Shown piece after piece: positions 35,274 through 43,305 of a stretch of DNA of 64,000 bases. The notes below the pieces were generated by a model. That model worked only from the letters and a program-made list of their open reading frames with translations. It made no database searches and was not told the DNA's origin. The position numbers and the translations under genes were made by a program. Source of the DNA: Holophagales bacterium (GTDB taxonomy: Bacteria > Acidobacteriota > Thermoanaerobaculia > Multivoradales > Multivoraceae); assembly GCA_009836625.1 (NCBI GenBank), contig VXVC01000007.1:328067-392066 (forward strand), in the 5' to 3' direction. Positions within the stretch are counted from its first letter, which is position 1, and the number at the start of each line of letters is the position of its first letter.

Positions 35274-36797
35274 ATGTCCCAGCCCACAGGCAGCGAACGG
35301 ATGGAACGGATCGTGGCGCTCGCCAAGCGCCGCGGATTCGTGTTCCCGGCCTCCGAGATCTACGGCGGCATCAACGGGTTCTGGGACTACGGGCCGCTCG
35401 GCGTCCAGCTCAAGAACAACCTGCGCGACGCCTGGTGGCGCGACATGGTCGAGTCCCCGCCGATTGGCCCCGACGGCTCGCCGCTCTCGATCGTCGGCAT
35501 CGACTCCTCGATCATCCAGAACCCGAGGGCCTGGGAGGCCAGCGGCCACGTCGGCGGCTTCTCCGATCCGATGGTCGACTGCCGCGAGACGAAGGCCCGC
35601 TTCCGGGCGGACCACCTGCACGTTCTTCGGCCGAAGCGCGAGCTTGAGGCGCCCGCGTACTTCGCCTACCTGGAGGGCGAACCGGATCCGGCGGTGAGGA
35701 CCGCCCGCAAGGCGATGCGCGGCCGGCCGAGCATCGACGACTTCGAGTCGCTGCCCCTCTCCGAACTGGACGAGGCCGAGCGGGCTCACGTCTGGGCCCC
35801 CGGCGCCTCGGAGGCGGGCACCCTGACCGAGGCGCGAGACTTCAACCTGATGTTCAAGACCTTCGTCGGCGCCGCCTCGGGCGAGGAGAACACCGCCTAC
35901 CTGCGCCCCGAGACCGCCCAGGGCATCTTCCTCAACTACAAAGGCGTGCTGGACACATCGCGGGTGCGGCTGCCGTTCGGCATCGCGCAGATCGGCAAGG
36001 CCTTTCGCAACGAGGTCACGCCCAGGAACTACACTTTTCGTACCCGCGAGTTCGAGCAGATGGAGATGGAGTTCTTCTGCCATCCGTCCGAGGCCAGGCT
36101 CTGGTTCGAGTACTGGACGAAGCAACGGATGGACTGGTGGAGCAATCTCGGTCTGGCCGGCGACCGCCTGCGCCTTCGCCGCCACGAGGCGTCCGAACTC
36201 GCCCACTACGCACAGACCGGCGAAGGGACCTTCGACGTCGAGTACCAGTATCCGTTCACCGAGCCGGATTTCGGCGAGCTGGAAGGCGTGGCCCACCGCG
36301 GCAGTTTCGACCTGGAGCAGCACCAGGAGTGGAGCGGCGTCAAGCTGGAGACCTTCGACCCGGAGACGCGGGAACGGTTCGTGCCGCACGTGATCGAACC
36401 CGCCGCGGGCCTCACGCGGGGTGTACTCGCTCTGCTCTGCGAGGCCTACTCGGTCGACGAAAGCCGGCCTTCCTCCGAACTGATGCGCTTCCCTCACCGT
36501 CTGGCTCCGATCCACGCCGGCGTCTTCCCCCTGGTCAACAAGGGTGGCATGCCGGAGATCGCGGAGTCCCTGTACCTCGAACTGCGCCGCCGCTACCGCA
36601 TCCAGTACGACGCGAAGCAGTCGATCGGCAAGCGCTACGCGCGGATGGACGAGGCCGGAACCCCGTACTGCTTCACCGTCGACGGTCAGACCCTCGAGGA
36701 CCGGACGGTCACCGTGCGCGATCGCGACACGGGCGCCCAGAAACGGCTAGCGGTCGACGCCGTGCCGCGCTACCTGGACGAACGCCTCAGCCTCTGA
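35274..36797 (+). CDS. glyS: Glycine--tRNA ligase, homodimeric type
   Basis: Class II aminoacyl-tRNA synthetase of 507 residues, the single-chain (alpha2, GlyQS/eukaryote-like) form. Motif 1 region GGINGFWDYGPLGVQLKNN, motif 2 FRNEVTPRNYTFRTREFEQMEMEFF in part, YLRPETAQGIF, and a C-terminal anticodon-binding domain (PIHAGVFPLVNK). ATG 35274 is preceded by GGAGG at 35265-35269. The longer open frame to 35163 is discarded. A hairpin follows three bases after the stop. Confidence 0.95.
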   Translation: MSQPTGSERMERIVALAKRRGFVFPASEIYGGINGFWDYGPLGVQLKNNLRDAWWRDMVESPPIGPDGSPLSIVGIDSSIIQNPRAWEASGHVGGFSDPMVDCRETKARFRADHLHVLRPKRELEAPAYFAYLEGEPDPAVRTARKAMRGRPSIDDFESLPLSELDEAERAHVWAPGASEAGTLTEARDFNLMFKTFVGAASGEENTAYLRPETAQGIFLNYKGVLDTSRVRLPFGIAQIGKAFRNEVTPRNYTFRTREFEQMEMEFFCHPSEARLWFEYWTKQRMDWWSNLGLAGDRLRLRRHEASELAHYAQTGEGTFDVEYQYPFTEPDFGELEGVAHRGSFDLEQHQEWSGVKLETFDPETRERFVPHVIEPAAGLTRGVLALLCEAYSVDESRPSSELMRFPHRLAPIHAGVFPLVNKGGMPEIAESLYLELRRRYRIQYDAKQSIGKRYARMDEAGTPYCFTVDGQTLEDRTVTVRDRDTGAQKRLAVDAVPRYLDERLSL

Positions 36798-36799
36798 AT

Positions 36800-36816
36800 C
36801 GCGCCATTCTGGCGCG
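36800..36816 (+). terminator. Hairpin after glyS
   Basis: CGCGCC-ATTCT-GGCGCG, a perfect 6-bp stem, starts three bases after the glyS stop. A second GC-rich dyad (GCCGCCGCCGCCGAC pairing with the GCGGCGACGGCGAC at about 36843-36857) follows. There is no T tract, so termination by this hairpin alone is uncertain. Confidence 0.45.
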
Positions 36817-37188
36817 GTCGGCCGCCGCCGCCGACTAGTCGAAGGCGGCGACGGCGACCAGGAGAACAAACTGAGGACGTGGCGCGGAGGAGGTCCGGTT
36901 GGAGGGATTCTGGAAGGGCTCGTCGCGTCGTGAACGCGCGAGTCGGTGGTTCCGAGCAGGAGGCTCTACCGGCATACAGGCACTGGCAAACGGCTGACCA
37001 AGCGTGTCGAGCACGCGGCCGCGCCGCCGGTTCGCTCGCTGTATAGGAAGGAATCTGTCTTGGAGGGGACCTCCTCCGATGGTTTCCACATCTTCGGGAT
37101 GACGCTTGCAATCCCGACACACAGGGAACAAGCAAGGGTCGTGCCAGATTCCGATTGGCGGCCAGCCGCGACGGCGCCGATCGCCGCT
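36817..37188. other. Intergenic region without recognisable gene
   Basis: About 370 bases between the glyS hairpin and the end of the MFS gene. Open frames here have no family resemblance and no ribosome binding site. I find no tRNA cloverleaf. A small hairpin GGAGG-GGA-CCTCC lies at 37062-37074. The convergent neighbours mean no promoter is needed, so the length is unusual for this compact window; a small RNA or gene remnant cannot be excluded. Confidence 0.4.
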
Positions 37189-38457
37189 TCAGGCGTGGTC
37201 CGCGGTGGCCCGGTGCGCCGCCCGCCGCGGGTCTTCGATGCGAATCAACTTCCGTAGCGCCAGCAGATGCAGGACGGTCGCGATCAGGAAGACGCTCTCG
37301 ATCGGCGCCAGCTGGCTGACCACGCCGGCGGTCAGAAATCCCGCCACACCGCTCGCCTCGGCCAGGGAGTGGGTCGCCGCGATACGCATCGGACGGTCGC
37401 GCTCACGGCCGAACTCGAGGACGAGGTTCTGGGACGCCAGCATCACGCCGGAGAACCCGGCCCCCACCAACAGGAACACCGCGTACGCGATCGGAAAGAC
37501 CGGCGCCCAGAGAACGGTCAGGCTGCCGAGAATCCAGGAACCGAGCGCCAGCACGTAGACGGCGCGATATCCCGAGCGGTCGCCCAGCAGGCCCCAGACC
37601 AGCGCGCCCACCGACTGCGCGGCCGCGAAGGTGACAGTCAGACCGGCCAGACGCGCTCCGCTGACGCCGAACCGTTCACCGACGAGGAGGACGTAGAACG
37701 GCAGGGCGCCCCGGCCGGCGCCGGTCAGCAGCCGCGCAGTGAGGAAGCGAGCGTAGTGCGGGTCGGACCGCAGAAGGTCGGGCAGCTTGCCGAGTCGGGC
37801 GCGCAGGTCGAGTCCCGCGTCGTGGACGTCGAGGGCCGCCGGCTCGCGAATGAAGCCCATGAACGCCAGCCCGGTCGCGGCCAGCAGCGCGGCGCCCAGG
37901 AAGGTCAGGCCATAGCCGCGGGGAAAGCCGTGCCGGTCAAGCACCCAGCCCGCGGCCACCGAGAGCAGAATCACGGAAGTCCCCGCTGCCAGGTTTCGGG
38001 TTCCCTGGAGCCGCCCGCGACGACCGACCGGTACGGACTTCGCGAACAGCAGGTTGAACGCGACCATCTGCATCCCGCTGGAGAAGCCCCACACCAGCAG
38101 CACCGGCCAGACCAGGAACACCGCGACCTCGACCGGGGCGAAGAGCGCCACCAACGCCAGCAGCAACATCTGGAACCGCATCACGCCGCCGAACAGCAAG
38201 GCAACCCACTTGACGTGGCGGCGGTGCTCGACCAGCGCGGCGCTCAGCAGCGGCGACACAAACATGCCCAGGCTCTGACAGGCGGAGGCCACGCCCACCG
38301 CGGCGCTGGCGCCGGTCAGGAGGTTGATGTAGGTTGGCAGGAAGGTCGGGGCCTGGAGCAGCCGGAACCCCGTCATTCCGAGCAGGCCGTGGGCCAGGAG
38401 GGCGGCGTAGTTGCGCCGCCGGTCGAGGCGGCTGTGACCTCGGTCGGCGGAGGACAT
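37189..38457 (-). CDS. Major facilitator superfamily transporter
   Basis: 422-residue integral membrane protein with about 12 hydrophobic helices and MFS-type loop motifs (LLGDRSGYRAVYVLALGSW; GRRGRLQGTRNLAAG). Substrate unknown. ATG 38457 is followed by a polar N-terminal RRRNYAALLAHGLLG lead into the first helix; a longer open frame upstream is not supported. It is divergent from the Atl gene. Confidence 0.85.
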   Translation of the reverse strand: MSSADRGHSRLDRRRNYAALLAHGLLGMTGFRLLQAPTFLPTYINLLTGASAAVGVASACQSLGMFVSPLLSAALVEHRRHVKWVALLFGGVMRFQMLLLALVALFAPVEVAVFLVWPVLLVWGFSSGMQMVAFNLLFAKSVPVGRRGRLQGTRNLAAGTSVILLSVAAGWVLDRHGFPRGYGLTFLGAALLAATGLAFMGFIREPAALDVHDAGLDLRARLGKLPDLLRSDPHYARFLTARLLTGAGRGALPFYVLLVGERFGVSGARLAGLTVTFAAAQSVGALVWGLLGDRSGYRAVYVLALGSWILGSLTVLWAPVFPIAYAVFLLVGAGFSGVMLASQNLVLEFGRERDRPMRIAATHSLAEASGVAGFLTAGVVSQLAPIESVFLIATVLHLLALRKLIRIEDPRRAAHRATADHA

Positions 38458-38491
38458 GCCTGACCTCAAGGTAACACGCAGCCGGACGACG

Positions 38492-38824
38492 ATGACACTC
38501 GGAGACCAGGGCCCCAACCGCGTGCACGACACCTTCAAGCGCATCGTCCGGCTGATTCCGGAGGGCCGGGTGGCGACCTACGGTCAGATCGCCGAGCTGG
38601 CGAATCGTCCGCGCAACGCCCGTCAGGTTGGCTACACCCTGGCCCGCCTGGAAGACGAGAGCGTGCCGTGGCACCGCGTGGTCAACGTCAGGGGCTCGAT
38701 CAGCGAACGCGGCGTCGACCCGCTCGAGAGCGTGGAACGCCAGCGCTTCCTGCTCCAGGAAGAGGGAGTCGTCTTCGACCGCCGGGGCCGCATCGACCTG
38801 GAACGCTTCGGGTGGAGACCATGA
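38492..38824 (+). CDS. atl: Alkyltransferase-like protein (Atl), MGMT family without acceptor cysteine
   Basis: 110-residue DNA-binding domain of the O6-alkylguanine-DNA alkyltransferase family. The family motif PCHRV reads PWHRVVN, with W60 replacing the alkyl-accepting Cys, so it cannot repair directly; Atl proteins bind O6-alkylguanine and pass it to nucleotide excision repair. RVATYGQIAELANRPRNARQVGY is typical of the helix-turn-helix and arginine-finger region. An in-frame ATG at 38456 exists, but 38492 starts the conserved domain. The stop overlaps the next gene's ATG (ATGA at 38821-38824). Confidence 0.9.
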   Translation: MTLGDQGPNRVHDTFKRIVRLIPEGRVATYGQIAELANRPRNARQVGYTLARLEDESVPWHRVVNVRGSISERGVDPLESVERQRFLLQEEGVVFDRRGRIDLERFGWRP

Positions 38825-39663
38825 CCTCGCGCGCAATGCTCCTGGCAGCAGGGCTGCTCGCGGCCGCGGCGTGCTCGACCCCCGAACCGCCGCCCGAAGG
38901 GATGGTCCGCGTGCCCGCCGGCACCGTTCCCCGCCCCGGCGGGGATCAGCAGGTCGCCACCTTCGATCTGGACGCCTACGAGGTCACGAACCACGACTTC
39001 GCCGCGTTCGTCGAAGCGACCGGCTTCGTGACGGAAGCGGAGCGCTGGGGCTGGTCTCTCATCTTCCATCCGGAGGCCACATCGAACCCGGAGCTGGAGC
39101 AGCGGCCCCAGGGGACTCCCTGGTGGCTGGCGGTCGAAGGCGCGTACTGGCGTCATCCCCGCGGACCGGGTTCCGAAGCAGAAGCCGATCTCCCGGCCGT
39201 CCATGTGAGCTGGGGAGACGCCAGGGCCTACTGCGAGTGGCGCGGCAAGCGCCTTCCGACCGAGGCCGAATGGGACCTCGCCGCCGCAGCCGGCGACGAC
39301 GGCGAAGGCGGCGCCCACTACCCCTGGGGGAACGTACCCGCTCCCGAGGGTCGCTGGGTTGCGAACGTCTGGCAGGGCGACTTTCCCGTCCGGGACGACG
39401 CGGCCGACGGTCACACCTACCTGGCGCCTGTCGGCTCCTATCCGCCGAACGCGCTGGGCGTCTTCGACCTCGGCGGCAACGTCTGGGAGTGGTGCGACGA
39501 CTGGTACCGCCCCGGGGGCGCAGGCGGTGAGAAGGTCCTGAAAGGCGGCTCCTGGCTTTGCGCAGCGAGCTACTGCGAGGGCTACCGCAACGCGAATCGG
39601 AACAACTCGGCGCCGGACTCCGGCCTCGACAACACCGGCTTCCGCTGCGCCCGCAGCATGTAG
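38821..39663 (+). CDS. Formylglycine-generating enzyme family lipoprotein (sulfatase-modifying factor)
   Basis: 280-residue exported protein with lipobox-like AAAC near residue 19. It carries the features of true formylglycine-generating enzymes: TEAERWGWSLIF, WRHPRGPGS, VHVSWGDARAYCEWRGKRLPTEAEW in part, YPWGN, and the catalytic pair C247 and C252 in GGSWLCAASYCEGYR, followed by NNSAPDSGLDNTGFRC. Such enzymes use copper and oxygen to turn the Cys of CxPxR in sulfatases into formylglycine. The window has two CxPxR sulfatases, both also lipoproteins. An exported location is unusual for bacteria and would mean maturation outside the cytosol. Its ATG overlaps the Atl stop. Confidence 0.87.
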   Translation: MTSRAMLLAAGLLAAAACSTPEPPPEGMVRVPAGTVPRPGGDQQVATFDLDAYEVTNHDFAAFVEATGFVTEAERWGWSLIFHPEATSNPELEQRPQGTPWWLAVEGAYWRHPRGPGSEAEADLPAVHVSWGDARAYCEWRGKRLPTEAEWDLAAAAGDDGEGGAHYPWGNVPAPEGRWVANVWQGDFPVRDDAADGHTYLAPVGSYPPNALGVFDLGGNVWEWCDDWYRPGGAGGEKVLKGGSWLCAASYCEGYRNANRNNSAPDSGLDNTGFRCARSM

Positions 39664-39927
39664 CCGCAAGTCCTCCGGCCCGCGGACAAACCCGCCGCAA
39701 AGCGGCGACGATCAGCCCACGAGTGCGCCCCAGGAGCGGACTTTCACGAATTCCTGAAAGTTCCAATAGTTCAGTCATATTTCGAGAAGAAAAACTCCCG
39801 CAACCAGGATTTTCGTGCTATTGTCCCTTTCTCGTTTCATTTCGTACCGGCTGATCGGCGACACTTCGGCCCAATCCAGAGCCCGCACGTGGCAGCAGAT
39901 CACCCCGATTCAGCGAGGAGAGACAGA
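39664..39927 (+). promoter_or_regulatory. AT-rich upstream region of HMG-CoA synthase gene
   Basis: This 264-bp gap is clearly richer in A+T than its surroundings, especially 39740-39850. ACTTTCA (39740-39746) and TGAAAGT (39755-39761) form a 7-bp inverted repeat with an 8-base loop: a weak terminator for the upstream gene or an operator. The promoter of the HMG-CoA synthase gene should lie here, but I cannot fix its elements. Confidence 0.4.
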
Positions 39928-41031
39928 ATGACCAAGATCGACACGGGCATCGCTTCCATCGGACTCCACCTGCCGCCCCTGGCCATGCCGGTGGAGGAAC
40001 TGGCGTCGCTCCGCGGCGTCGACCCGGACAAGTACCGCATCGGGCTGGGCTGTTCCGAGATCTCGCTCTGCCCGCCGGAATTCAGCATCGTCGACCTGGC
40101 CTCCGAAGCGGCCCGGCGCGCCCTTTCCCGCTGGGAGGGCGACGTGGAAGACATCGGCATGATCGCCGTCGGCACCGAAACGGCGGTCGACATGAGCCGG
40201 CCCCTCTCCGCCTTCGTGGCCGACGAGCTCGGCCTTGCCGGGAACATCCGCTCCTACGAGGTCAAGCACGCCTGCTACGGCGGCACCCTGGCCCTGCGCC
40301 AGGCCTGCGAATGGCGCATGTCCGGCGCCGCGCGCGACAAGGCGGCCCTGGTCGTCGCCGCCGACATCGCCCTCTACGAGCAGGGCGACCCCGGTGAACC
40401 GACCCAGGGCGCCGGCGCCGTCGCCTTCGTCGTGGAGCGTCCCGAGATCGCCTCCGTGGGAGTCGAGTCCCACGCCTGGAGCCAGCCGGCGTTCGACTTC
40501 TACCGTCCGGTCGGCGAGGCCTACCCGCGCGTCGACGGCAAGCTGAGCCTCGAGTGCTACAAGAAGGCGGCTCAGGAGTGCTTCTCCGCCCTCACCCGGG
40601 GAGAGAACCCGGCCGACGTGCTGGAGCAGTTCTCGGCGATCTGTTTCCACGTGCCATTCCCGAAGATGGTCAAGAAGGCGTTCCACATGGTCGGTGAGGT
40701 CGCCGGCTGGACGGCCGAGCGGATCGAGCAGATCTACGGCGACAAGGTCGAACCGGCGATGCGCTGGAACCGGCTCTCCGGCAACTCGTACACGGCCTCG
40801 CTCTGGATCGCGGTCGCCAACGCCCTCCAGGGCCTGAAGGCCGGCGAACAGGTGGCCGCCTTCTCGTACGGTTCCGGCTTCGGCTCCGAGATTCTCTCCC
40901 TGATCGCGGGCCCCCGCGCCGCCGAAGGCGCCTGGGCTCAGGACATCAAGCGGGATGTCGAAAGCCGCCGTCGCGTCGACGGCAGCGGCTACAACCTCCT
41001 GCGCGCAGCAGTTCGTACGGCGGCCGCGTAA
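39928..41031 (+). CDS. mvaS: Hydroxymethylglutaryl-CoA synthase
   Basis: Condenses acetyl-CoA with acetoacetyl-CoA to HMG-CoA, the first committed step of the mevalonate pathway. 367 residues with the catalytic triad E84 (GTETAVD), C116 (KHACYGGT) and H241 (CFHVPFPK); EPTQGAGAVA and SYGSGFGSE are also typical. Overall layout follows bacterial MvaS. GAGGAG lies upstream of ATG 39928. No other mevalonate gene is nearby. A role in polyketide beta-branching is an alternative, but no polyketide genes are seen. Confidence 0.9.
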   Translation: MTKIDTGIASIGLHLPPLAMPVEELASLRGVDPDKYRIGLGCSEISLCPPEFSIVDLASEAARRALSRWEGDVEDIGMIAVGTETAVDMSRPLSAFVADELGLAGNIRSYEVKHACYGGTLALRQACEWRMSGAARDKAALVVAADIALYEQGDPGEPTQGAGAVAFVVERPEIASVGVESHAWSQPAFDFYRPVGEAYPRVDGKLSLECYKKAAQECFSALTRGENPADVLEQFSAICFHVPFPKMVKKAFHMVGEVAGWTAERIEQIYGDKVEPAMRWNRLSGNSYTASLWIAVANALQGLKAGEQVAAFSYGSGFGSEILSLIAGPRAAEGAWAQDIKRDVESRRRVDGSGYNLLRAAVRTAAA

Positions 41032-41059
41032 GTCGACCAGCGGACGCCGGCCCCTCAGG

Positions 41060-41098
41060 TGGCCGGGCTACGGTTCTACGGATCCCGTAGCCCGGCCA
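41060..41098. terminator. Strong bidirectional hairpin between mvaS and M28 gene
   Basis: TGGCCGGGCTACGG at 41060-41073 pairs perfectly over 14 bp with CCGTAGCCCGGCCA at 41085-41098, with an 11-base loop. It serves two convergent genes, and the M28 stop codon (41076-41078) lies in the loop, so one arm encodes the last residues of the peptidase. No T tract on either side. Confidence 0.7.
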
Positions 41099-43304
41099 TC
41101 TGTTCCAACTGCTCCGCGTAGGCGGCCAGTACGCCGGCGGCGATGTCGATCTGCTCCTGGGCCTCGTCCCAGTCGCGCTGCTCGATCGCCTCCCGCACTC
41201 CCGGCAACGTCTTCACGCCGTAACCGGTGTACATGCCCGGCGCGTAAAGATGATGCCGGAACCACGGCCGGCGCGGCAGACCCTCGCTCCGGGTCAGCCG
41301 TCGCTCGCTCTTCGTGACCAGTGCGTCGAGCGCCGCCTGGGTGGCCGCGTCCCCACTCCGGACGGCATCCGCCAGGGCGCGATCGGCGGCCTTCGCCGCC
41401 CGCCCGAGACGATCGTGCGCGTTCCTGAGCGGCGCGAAGCTCAGGTGCGGCGCCGGCGGATCAGCCTCCGGCTCGACGAACGGTTTCGTCGGATCGGCCG
41501 CCAGGCGCAGGGCGGCGCTGTCCAGAAGCTCGTTCTCGCGCTCGATCTTCCGGCGCTCCTCGTCGGCCAGGTCCGCCACCTCGTTGATGTACCGGCCGGC
41601 GGTCGCGGCAGTTGTACCGAACTCGAACGGGAGCACGTCGGCGTTGGCGAGCCGCAGCGTCAGACGCAGCCCGGTGCGGGCAAGCACGGCGCCGTAGACC
41701 GCACCGGGGTCGACGAACCGGCGGAAGAAGTCGAACGTGTCGAAAGCGGTGTGGTACTCGCCGCCTGAACCCTCGCCTCCGTAGCCGACATTCAGCGACG
41801 ACACGCCGAGGTGCTGCAGGAACGGCGAGTAGTCCGAGCCCGATCCCAGCGCCGCGATTCGCAGTCTTCCCGAGGATTGGAGCCGCTCGTACTCCGCGCG
41901 GCCGCCGTTGACTCGCCGGAGCGCGAGCAGCCGCTCCCCCACGCTGACACCCGTCTGCGGGTCCTCGACCTCCCCCGCCACCTGGTTGACCAGGGTCTCG
42001 AGCGCGTGGGAGCCGCCCGCGCGCAGGAAGCCGCGGCTGTTCGAGTCCGTGTTGATGTAGACCGCCGCGTGCTCGCGCAGCGCCTCGGCGTGGTGTTCGG
42101 CCCACTCGGTCGAACCGAGCAGACCCGGTTCCTCGGCATCCCAGGCCGCGTAGACGACAGTCCGCCGCGGCGGGTGGCCTTCCCGGGCCAGCCGTCCGAG
42201 CGCCTTTGCCTCGGCCATCAGACCGGCCAGGCCGCTGATCGGGTCCCGGGCGCCGATCACCCAGGCGTCGTGGTGGTTGCCGCGCAGGATCCACTGGTCC
42301 GGCCTCTCCGTGCCCGGCATGCGGGCGATCACGTTGTGCGCCGGCGCCAGACTCCAGTCGAACTCGAGCTGGAGCCGCACGCGGGCCGGGCCCGGGCCGA
42401 TCCGGTAGGTGATCGGCAGGCCGCCGCGCCACTCTCCGGGTGCGGTTTCGCCCCCCAGCGCCTCGAGCAGGGGCTGAGCGTCCTGCCAGGCGATCGGCAG
42501 CACCGGGATCCGCATCAGCGTGTCCGCGTCTTCCCGTGAGAGTCGCGGTTCGCCGTCAACGGCGCCACGCATCGGCGTCAGCGGATCGCCGGGACGGAGC
42601 GGCAGGTCCAGGACGGAGCCCCGCTGCACCGCGCTCGAGTGCTTGAACGAGCCGTCCGGATACCCGGCGCCCTGGCTGTAGCCATCGTCACCCGGGTCGT
42701 TGAAGATGAGGCAGCCGATCGCTCCGCGCTCGTAGGCGACCTTCGGCTTGATGCCGCGCCAGGAGCCGCCGTAACGGACGATGACGATCTTCCCCCGGAC
42801 ATCGATCCCCAGCCGCTCCAGCACCTCGTAGTCCTCGGGCACGCCCCGGTTGACGTAGACCAGATCCCCGGTGACGTCGCCGTCGGCCGAGAAGGCGTTG
42901 AATGGCGGCAACCCTTCGGCCACCGCGACCTCCGCGGTGCCGTCGTCCGCCGCCGGCTCCTCGACGAGCGAGGCCTCGAACCGTGTCGGCTCCAGCAGGG
43001 TCAGCGACCGCAGCCGCGGGGTCGGGAAGAGAACGTCGAAGGTCTCGATCCCGGCTTCGAAGCCCCACTCCCTGAACCGCTCGACCATCCAGCGCGCGTT
43101 CGCTTCGGTCTGCGGCGCCCCGGCATGATGAGGCCGCGGGGTCATCAGCCGGTTCCACTCCAGCAGCTCGTCCGCGACGATCCAATCGTCGGCCCGCTGC
43201 TCCATCTCACGCTGAGCCTCGACCCGGTCGGGATGGAATCCGATCAGATCCTGAGCGCCGGCCGGCGCCGCGAAGAAGAGAAGGATCAACAGTAAACGTC
43301 TCAC
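41076..43304 (-). CDS. Exported M28 peptidase, glutamate carboxypeptidase II-like
   Basis: 742-residue secreted zinc peptidase with the domain order of human GCPII: signal peptide (about 1-20), PA domain inserted about 110-320 (KIVIVRYGGSWRGIKPKVAYERGAIGCLIF in part), co-catalytic zinc domain, and a helical transferrin-receptor-like dimerisation domain at the end. Zinc ligands and base are seen as GNHHDAW, ARDPISG, WDAEEPG, NTDSN and YHTAFDT. Start set at GTG 43304 because GGGAGG lies just upstream and the signal peptide follows; the frame is open to 43382. One base separates it from the folD stop, so it is probably last in the nitrile hydratase operon. Confidence 0.9.
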   Translation of the reverse strand: MRRLLLILLFFAAPAGAQDLIGFHPDRVEAQREMEQRADDWIVADELLEWNRLMTPRPHHAGAPQTEANARWMVERFREWGFEAGIETFDVLFPTPRLRSLTLLEPTRFEASLVEEPAADDGTAEVAVAEGLPPFNAFSADGDVTGDLVYVNRGVPEDYEVLERLGIDVRGKIVIVRYGGSWRGIKPKVAYERGAIGCLIFNDPGDDGYSQGAGYPDGSFKHSSAVQRGSVLDLPLRPGDPLTPMRGAVDGEPRLSREDADTLMRIPVLPIAWQDAQPLLEALGGETAPGEWRGGLPITYRIGPGPARVRLQLEFDWSLAPAHNVIARMPGTERPDQWILRGNHHDAWVIGARDPISGLAGLMAEAKALGRLAREGHPPRRTVVYAAWDAEEPGLLGSTEWAEHHAEALREHAAVYINTDSNSRGFLRAGGSHALETLVNQVAGEVEDPQTGVSVGERLLALRRVNGGRAEYERLQSSGRLRIAALGSGSDYSPFLQHLGVSSLNVGYGGEGSGGEYHTAFDTFDFFRRFVDPGAVYGAVLARTGLRLTLRLANADVLPFEFGTTAATAGRYINEVADLADEERRKIERENELLDSAALRLAADPTKPFVEPEADPPAPHLSFAPLRNAHDRLGRAAKAADRALADAVRSGDAATQAALDALVTKSERRLTRSEGLPRRPWFRHHLYAPGMYTGYGVKTLPGVREAIEQRDWDEAQEQIDIAAGVLAAYAEQLEQMAGLRDP

Positions 43305-43305
43305 T

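Noticed and set aside
36946..37257. Possible small gene between glyS and the MFS gene
   Set aside because: No ribosome binding site, no recognisable family, and it runs into the end of the MFS gene.
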